Shown in pieces: positions 48,600-51,418 of a stretch of DNA of 51,418 bases. The position numbers and the translations under genes were made by a program. Location of the stretch: assembly GCA_902523125.1 (NCBI GenBank), contig CABYYA010000005.1:1-51418 (forward strand). The letters run 5' to 3'. Positions within the stretch are counted from its first letter, which is position 1; the number at the start of each line of letters is the position of its first letter. The DNA comes from an uncultured Pelagibacteraceae bacterium. GTDB lineage: Bacteria; Pseudomonadota; Alphaproteobacteria; Pelagibacterales; Pelagibacteraceae. The notes under the pieces were generated by a model, which saw only the letters and a program-made list of their open reading frames with translations, was not told the origin of the DNA and ran no database searches.

Positions 48600-49307
48600 T
48601 TAGCCACCTAAAAAAGAGCTTCTTACTCTTGGATCATTTAATAATTCTTTGCCTGTCCCTGAATAACGATTTTCACCAGTGACTAATACATATCCTCTAT
48701 CAGAAATATTGAGAGCTTGTTTTGCATTCTGTTCAACCATTAAGATAGCAACATTTGTTTTTTTTACTTTTATAATATGATCAAAAAGTTCATCCATCAC
48801 TATTGGAGAAACACCGGCAGTTGGCTCGTCTAACATGAGTACAGATGGTTTGATCATAAGAGCCCTTCCTAACGCAACTTGTTGTCTTTGACCTCCTGAC
48901 AATTCTCCCACAAATTGTTTTCTTTTTTCAGTCAAAATTGGAAAAAGATTATAAATTTCGTCAATTACTTTTGTGTAATCTTGATTAACTAAAAAAGCTC
49001 CCATCTCTAAATTTTCCTCAACTGTCATGCCTGCAAATACATTTTTTGTTTGAGGCACAAATGAAATTCCTTCTTTCACTCTATCTTGTGGAGAAAGTTT
49101 TGTGATATCCTTACCATCAATAATTACAGAGCCAGATTTCAAATTAAGTAAACCTAACATTGCTTTCATCGCAGTCGATTTTCCAGCGCCGTTGGGGCCA
49201 AGAATAGATACTATTTCTCCTCTTTCAGCATTAACAGAACATGAATTAATTATATCTGGACCTTTGCCATATCCGCCTGTCATATTGTTTCCTTCAAAAA
49301 ATGCCAT
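48600..49307 (-). CDS. livF: ABC transporter ATPase, LivF (system 2)
   Basis: 235-residue ATPase of system 2. Walker A GPNGAGKSTAMKAM (near residues 38-51), LivF-type GISFVPQTKNVFAGMTVEENLEMGAF, ABC signature ELSGGQRQQVALGRAL, Walker B VLMLDEPTAGVSP and a switch region MVEQNAKQAL (Gln instead of His, as usual in LivF). No insertions. It follows livG by two bases on the minus strand and is immediately followed by livH. Confidence 0.94.
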   Translation of the reverse strand: MAFFEGNNMTGGYGKGPDIINSCSVNAERGEIVSILGPNGAGKSTAMKAMLGLLNLKSGSVIIDGKDITKLSPQDRVKEGISFVPQTKNVFAGMTVEENLEMGAFLVNQDYTKVIDEIYNLFPILTEKRKQFVGELSGGQRQQVALGRALMIKPSVLMLDEPTAGVSPIVMDELFDHIIKVKKTNVAILMVEQNAKQALNISDRGYVLVTGENRYSGTGKELLNDPRVRSSFLGG

Positions 49308-49309
49308 GC

Positions 49310-50095
49310 TTAATTATCTTTTAGTTTTGAACCTCTGCCTAAATAGCTTTCAATTACTCTTTCATCTTTTTTTGCCTCCTCAACTGAGCCTTCAAATAAA
49401 ACTGATCCTTCTGCCATAACAATTACTGGATTACATAATCTTCCTATAAAATCCATATCATGTTCAATCATACAAAAAGTATAACCTTTCTCTTTATTTA
49501 GTTTCTCTATAGCTGTGCCTAAATCCTTTAATAAAGTTCGATTAACTCCTGCACCAACCTCATCCAATAGAACTAATTTAGCATCCACCATCATTGTTCG
49601 CCCTAATTCTAATAGTTTTTTTTGTCCTCCAGATAAGTTTCCAGCTAATTCATTCTTTAAATGACGCAAATTAAGAAAATCAACTACTTCCATTGCTTTT
49701 TCCTTTATTTGATTTTCCTCTATTGCAACTAATCCAGGTTTTAATAAAACATTCATCAATTTTTCCCCAGATTGATTACCTGGTACCATCATTAAATTCT
49801 CTAATACTGATAAATTAGTAAATTCGTGTGCTATTTGGAAAGTTCTTAATAATCCTTTTGAAAATAATTCATAAGATGGAACATTAGTAATATTTTCATT
49901 ATTAAATAAAACACTTCCAGCAGACGATTTTAGGTTTCCAGCAATAAGATTAAATAAAGTTGTTTTTCCTGAACCATTAGGTCCTATTATTCCTGTTATG
50001 GTTCCTTTTTTAACTTTTAAAGAACAATTGGATACAGCAACCAATCCACCAAAATATTTGGATAAATTTCTTAATTCTAAAATATTATCTTGCAT
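49310..50095 (-). CDS. livG: ABC transporter ATPase, LivG (system 2)
   Basis: 261-residue ATPase. Walker A GPNGSGKTTLFNLIAG (near 37-52), LivG-type GLLRTFQIAHEFTNLSVLENLMM, ABC signature NLSGGQKKLLELGRTM, Walker B LVLLDEVGAGVN, where Val replaces the common Pro after the catalytic Glu as in many LivG proteins, and the switch His in IEHDMDFIG. It is the first of the four transporter genes and follows the ProC-like gene by 12 bases. Confidence 0.94.
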   Translation of the reverse strand: MQDNILELRNLSKYFGGLVAVSNCSLKVKKGTITGIIGPNGSGKTTLFNLIAGNLKSSAGSVLFNNENITNVPSYELFSKGLLRTFQIAHEFTNLSVLENLMMVPGNQSGEKLMNVLLKPGLVAIEENQIKEKAMEVVDFLNLRHLKNELAGNLSGGQKKLLELGRTMMVDAKLVLLDEVGAGVNRTLLKDLGTAIEKLNKEKGYTFCMIEHDMDFIGRLCNPVIVMAEGSVLFEGSVEEAKKDERVIESYLGRGSKLKDN

Positions 50096-50107
50096 CCGTG
50101 AATAAGA

Positions 50108-50866
50108 TTATAATCTCTTATAAATCTTCTTAAGTGATTTTTCTAATAATCTATAATAGCCTAATTTTCTTAATTCATTAACACCTTGCCAATTAAGTCC
50201 ACCTTGCGTTTGCTCGTTTACTAAATTTCTTAGTGGCTTAGATGAATTAAGTAATGCTAATTCAGCTAATGCTGAATACAATAAAGTAACGTATTTCTGT
50301 GAGTCTAGTTTATTAGTTTTTTTTCTAATCAACCATTTTGATAAAATATTTAATAACTCATAAAACGAAGCCATAGTTCCTGAGATGGCCCAAAAATTTT
50401 TCGATAATTTTTCATTTTTAATCTCAATTGTTGTGCCAATTTTATCAAAAAAGCTTTTCACCTTTTTGTTTGGTGGAAATATTGCAACTGGTCCTTTGCC
50501 CATTCTAATTGGAGGCATTGGTATGGCTCTTATAACAACAGATTTTGTTTTAATTAATTTTTTTAATTTCATATAATTTGTTGTAGACATAAAACTTACA
50601 ATTATTTGATTATTTTTAAATTGTAGTTTAGGTAATATTGCCTCTCCAACTTTAGGTAAAACTCCAAGAAACACCCAATTAGCTTTATTGATAACTTCTT
50701 GATTATTTTTGGCAATTATTACTTTTTTAAGAAATTTTTTTAGGTAAAGTGCTTTTTTTTTATTTCTAGGTGATATAATTATTTTTTTATATTTGATTTT
50801 TGACTTACTTATCCCGAATATTACATCTGAAACAATATTTCCTGTGCCTATGAAGCCTAAATTCAT
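50108..50866 (-). CDS. Pyrroline-5-carboxylate reductase-like protein
   Basis: 252 residues with an N-terminal NAD(P)-binding motif LGFIGTGNIVSDVI (residues 3-16) and a ProC-like C-terminal dimerisation domain: ALAELALLNSSKPLRNLVNEQTQGGLNWQGVNELRKLG, resembling the TPGGtTe.gl..L...gf region of ProC. Compared with true ProC, the conserved stretch before it (family 'A..GqG.ALv..L..G') is weak, so the reductase function may differ; it could reduce another cyclic imine or be a paralogue. Lys-rich, like its neighbours. It is first of the minus-strand group with livGFHM, which hints at use of an imported amino acid such as proline or ornithine. Confidence 0.7.
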   Translation of the reverse strand: MNLGFIGTGNIVSDVIFGISKSKIKYKKIIISPRNKKKALYLKKFLKKVIIAKNNQEVINKANWVFLGVLPKVGEAILPKLQFKNNQIIVSFMSTTNYMKLKKLIKTKSVVIRAIPMPPIRMGKGPVAIFPPNKKVKSFFDKIGTTIEIKNEKLSKNFWAISGTMASFYELLNILSKWLIRKKTNKLDSQKYVTLLYSALAELALLNSSKPLRNLVNEQTQGGLNWQGVNELRKLGYYRLLEKSLKKIYKRL

Positions 50867-50892
50867 TAGTGCAATATATACTTTTCAATATA

Positions 50893-50927
50893 AAAAAAAA
50901 GACCAGCCTATTAAAGCTGGCCTTTTT
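50893..50927 (-). terminator. Rho-independent terminator of the beta-barrel gene
   Basis: On the minus strand GGCCAGC pairs with GCTGGTC (one G-T) around a loop of eight bases, and a run of nine T residues follows. The T-run direction shows it serves the minus-strand outer-membrane gene at 50950, ahead of the ProC-like gene's start. Confidence 0.9.
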
Positions 50928-50949
50928 TAAATTTGTAATAAAACTTTAA

Positions 50950-51418
50950 TTAAAAAGTTCTACCGATACTGATTCTTGCGTGAACTCCATCTTCTATCTG
51001 AGCTGTCACTGTTGTATTACCTGAGCTAGATTTACTTGTTACTTTCTCGTATTCACTCAGACCAGCTTCACCTCTAATAAACATATTACCAAGGTCTCTT
51101 TCAACACCTATGCTTAAATGTCCACCATAAAATGTTTCACTAGGGTAAGTAGAATTTGTTTGTGTATCAGTTGTAGTCTTGTTCATAATAGTAGTCGTTG
51201 CCTCCATTTTATGAGTAGATACCATTGCTTTAATATAAGCACCTGTATCCCCAAGATCTAAACTTCCATACAAACCAACGTTATCTGTAATTTCTACTTC
51301 AGCAGTATTAGTTTGTGCGTTTGCAGCTCCACCAGCGCTTCTTACGTTTGTTACTGATCCACTAGCAATATCCATTGGATTTATATCAAGACCAACAGAC
51401 ATAATTCCTAGATCCTTC
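50950..51418 (-). CDS. Outer-membrane beta-barrel protein, C-terminal part
   Basis: The frame stays open to the window edge, so only the last 156 codons are seen and any start seen here (such as MSVGLD) is internal. The protein alternates hydrophobic and polar residues in strands (VGLYGSLDLGDTGAYIKAMVSTHKM, FYGGHLSIGVERDLGNMFIRGEAGLSEYEKV, VHARISIGRTF) and ends in Phe, the C-terminal signature recognised by the BAM complex. Strands are joined by Thr/Ser/Asn-rich loops. It resembles porin-like or OmpA-like small barrels, but I cannot name a family. A terminator follows its stop. Confidence 0.75.
   Translation of the reverse strand, partial: KDLGIMSVGLDINPMDIASGSVTNVRSAGGAANAQTNTAEVEITDNVGLYGSLDLGDTGAYIKAMVSTHKMEATTTIMNKTTTDTQTNSTYPSETFYGGHLSIGVERDLGNMFIRGEAGLSEYEKVTSKSSSGNTTVTAQIEDGVHARISIGRTF

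Noticed and set aside
1..51418. tRNA genes, insertion sequences or CRISPR repeats
   Set aside because: No tRNA T-loop with an acceptor stem, no transposase, no terminal repeats and no spaced direct repeats were found on reading both strands; a dedicated scan would be more sensitive.

Overview
The window is very AT-rich, gene-dense DNA (about 30% G+C by eye) with gaps of 0-20 bases, many 1-, 4- or 8-base gene overlaps, and no rRNA, tRNA, insertion sequence, prophage or CRISPR array that I could find. Gene content and order (rpsF-rpsR-rplI-dnaB, cvpA-purF, fabD-fabG-acpP-gmk, gcvTHP behind a glycine riboswitch, two branched-chain amino-acid type ABC systems, several EamA exporters) fit a streamlined marine alphaproteobacterium of the SAR11 clade (Candidatus Pelagibacter-like). 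The taxonomic call is an inference from gene content and composition.

Layout. 1-859: an lptD fragment joined abruptly to the tail of rsmA; the C-terminal part of lptD, any intervening genes and most of rsmA are absent. 848-3437 (minus): fabD-fabG-acpP-gmk. 3525-9078 (plus): rpsF-rpsR-rplI, dnaB, an RND/MMPL exporter and cvpA, running into purF, an HD-domain protein, gshA, gshB and an EamA transporter to 14168. 14227-19145: MFS transporter, cmk, a coiled-coil protein, a glycine amidinotransferase-like enzyme and a second EamA transporter. 19291-20157: a SufU/IscU-like scaffold and an HPP membrane protein. 20162-25289 (minus): a complete Liv-type ABC system (binding protein, livF, livG, livH, livM) ending in a 27-codon membrane peptide. 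25646-28970 (plus): NAD formate dehydrogenase, exported MsrA and SelO. 28980-31279 (minus): TspO, a FAD oxidoreductase and a 2OG-Fe(II) oxygenase-like protein. 31289-35779: an SDR and a lipid-modification cluster (flavin oxidoreductase, DUF1365, Cfa, DUF3833). 35786-40301 (minus): gcvTHP behind a tandem glycine riboswitch. 40331-43621: a third EamA transporter and pxpB/pxpC divergent from pxpA. 43618-46092: a TPR protein, a TerC-family protein and a second Liv-type binding protein. 46146-50866 (minus): a second Liv transporter with its own tiny membrane peptide after livM, and a ProC-like protein. 50950 to the edge: the end of an outer-membrane beta-barrel gene.

How the genes fit together. 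Much of the region serves uptake of amino-acid-like compounds and C1/glycine metabolism: two Liv systems, 5-oxoprolinase, glycine cleavage under glycine control, glycine amidinotransferase and formate dehydrogenase as a sink for C1 units. Glutathione synthesis, MsrA, SelO and the possible lipid-modification cluster point to handling of oxidative and photochemical stress.

Most of the window is ordinary core genome; I found no large new system. The best leads are: (i) gcvT's start codon lies wholly inside the P1 helix of the second glycine aptamer; (ii) both livM genes are followed at once by an uncatalogued one-helix peptide; (iii) the lptD/rsmA junction, a deletion or chimera at microhomology; (iv) paired DnaA-box-like sites and a leaderless-type promoter before dnaB.
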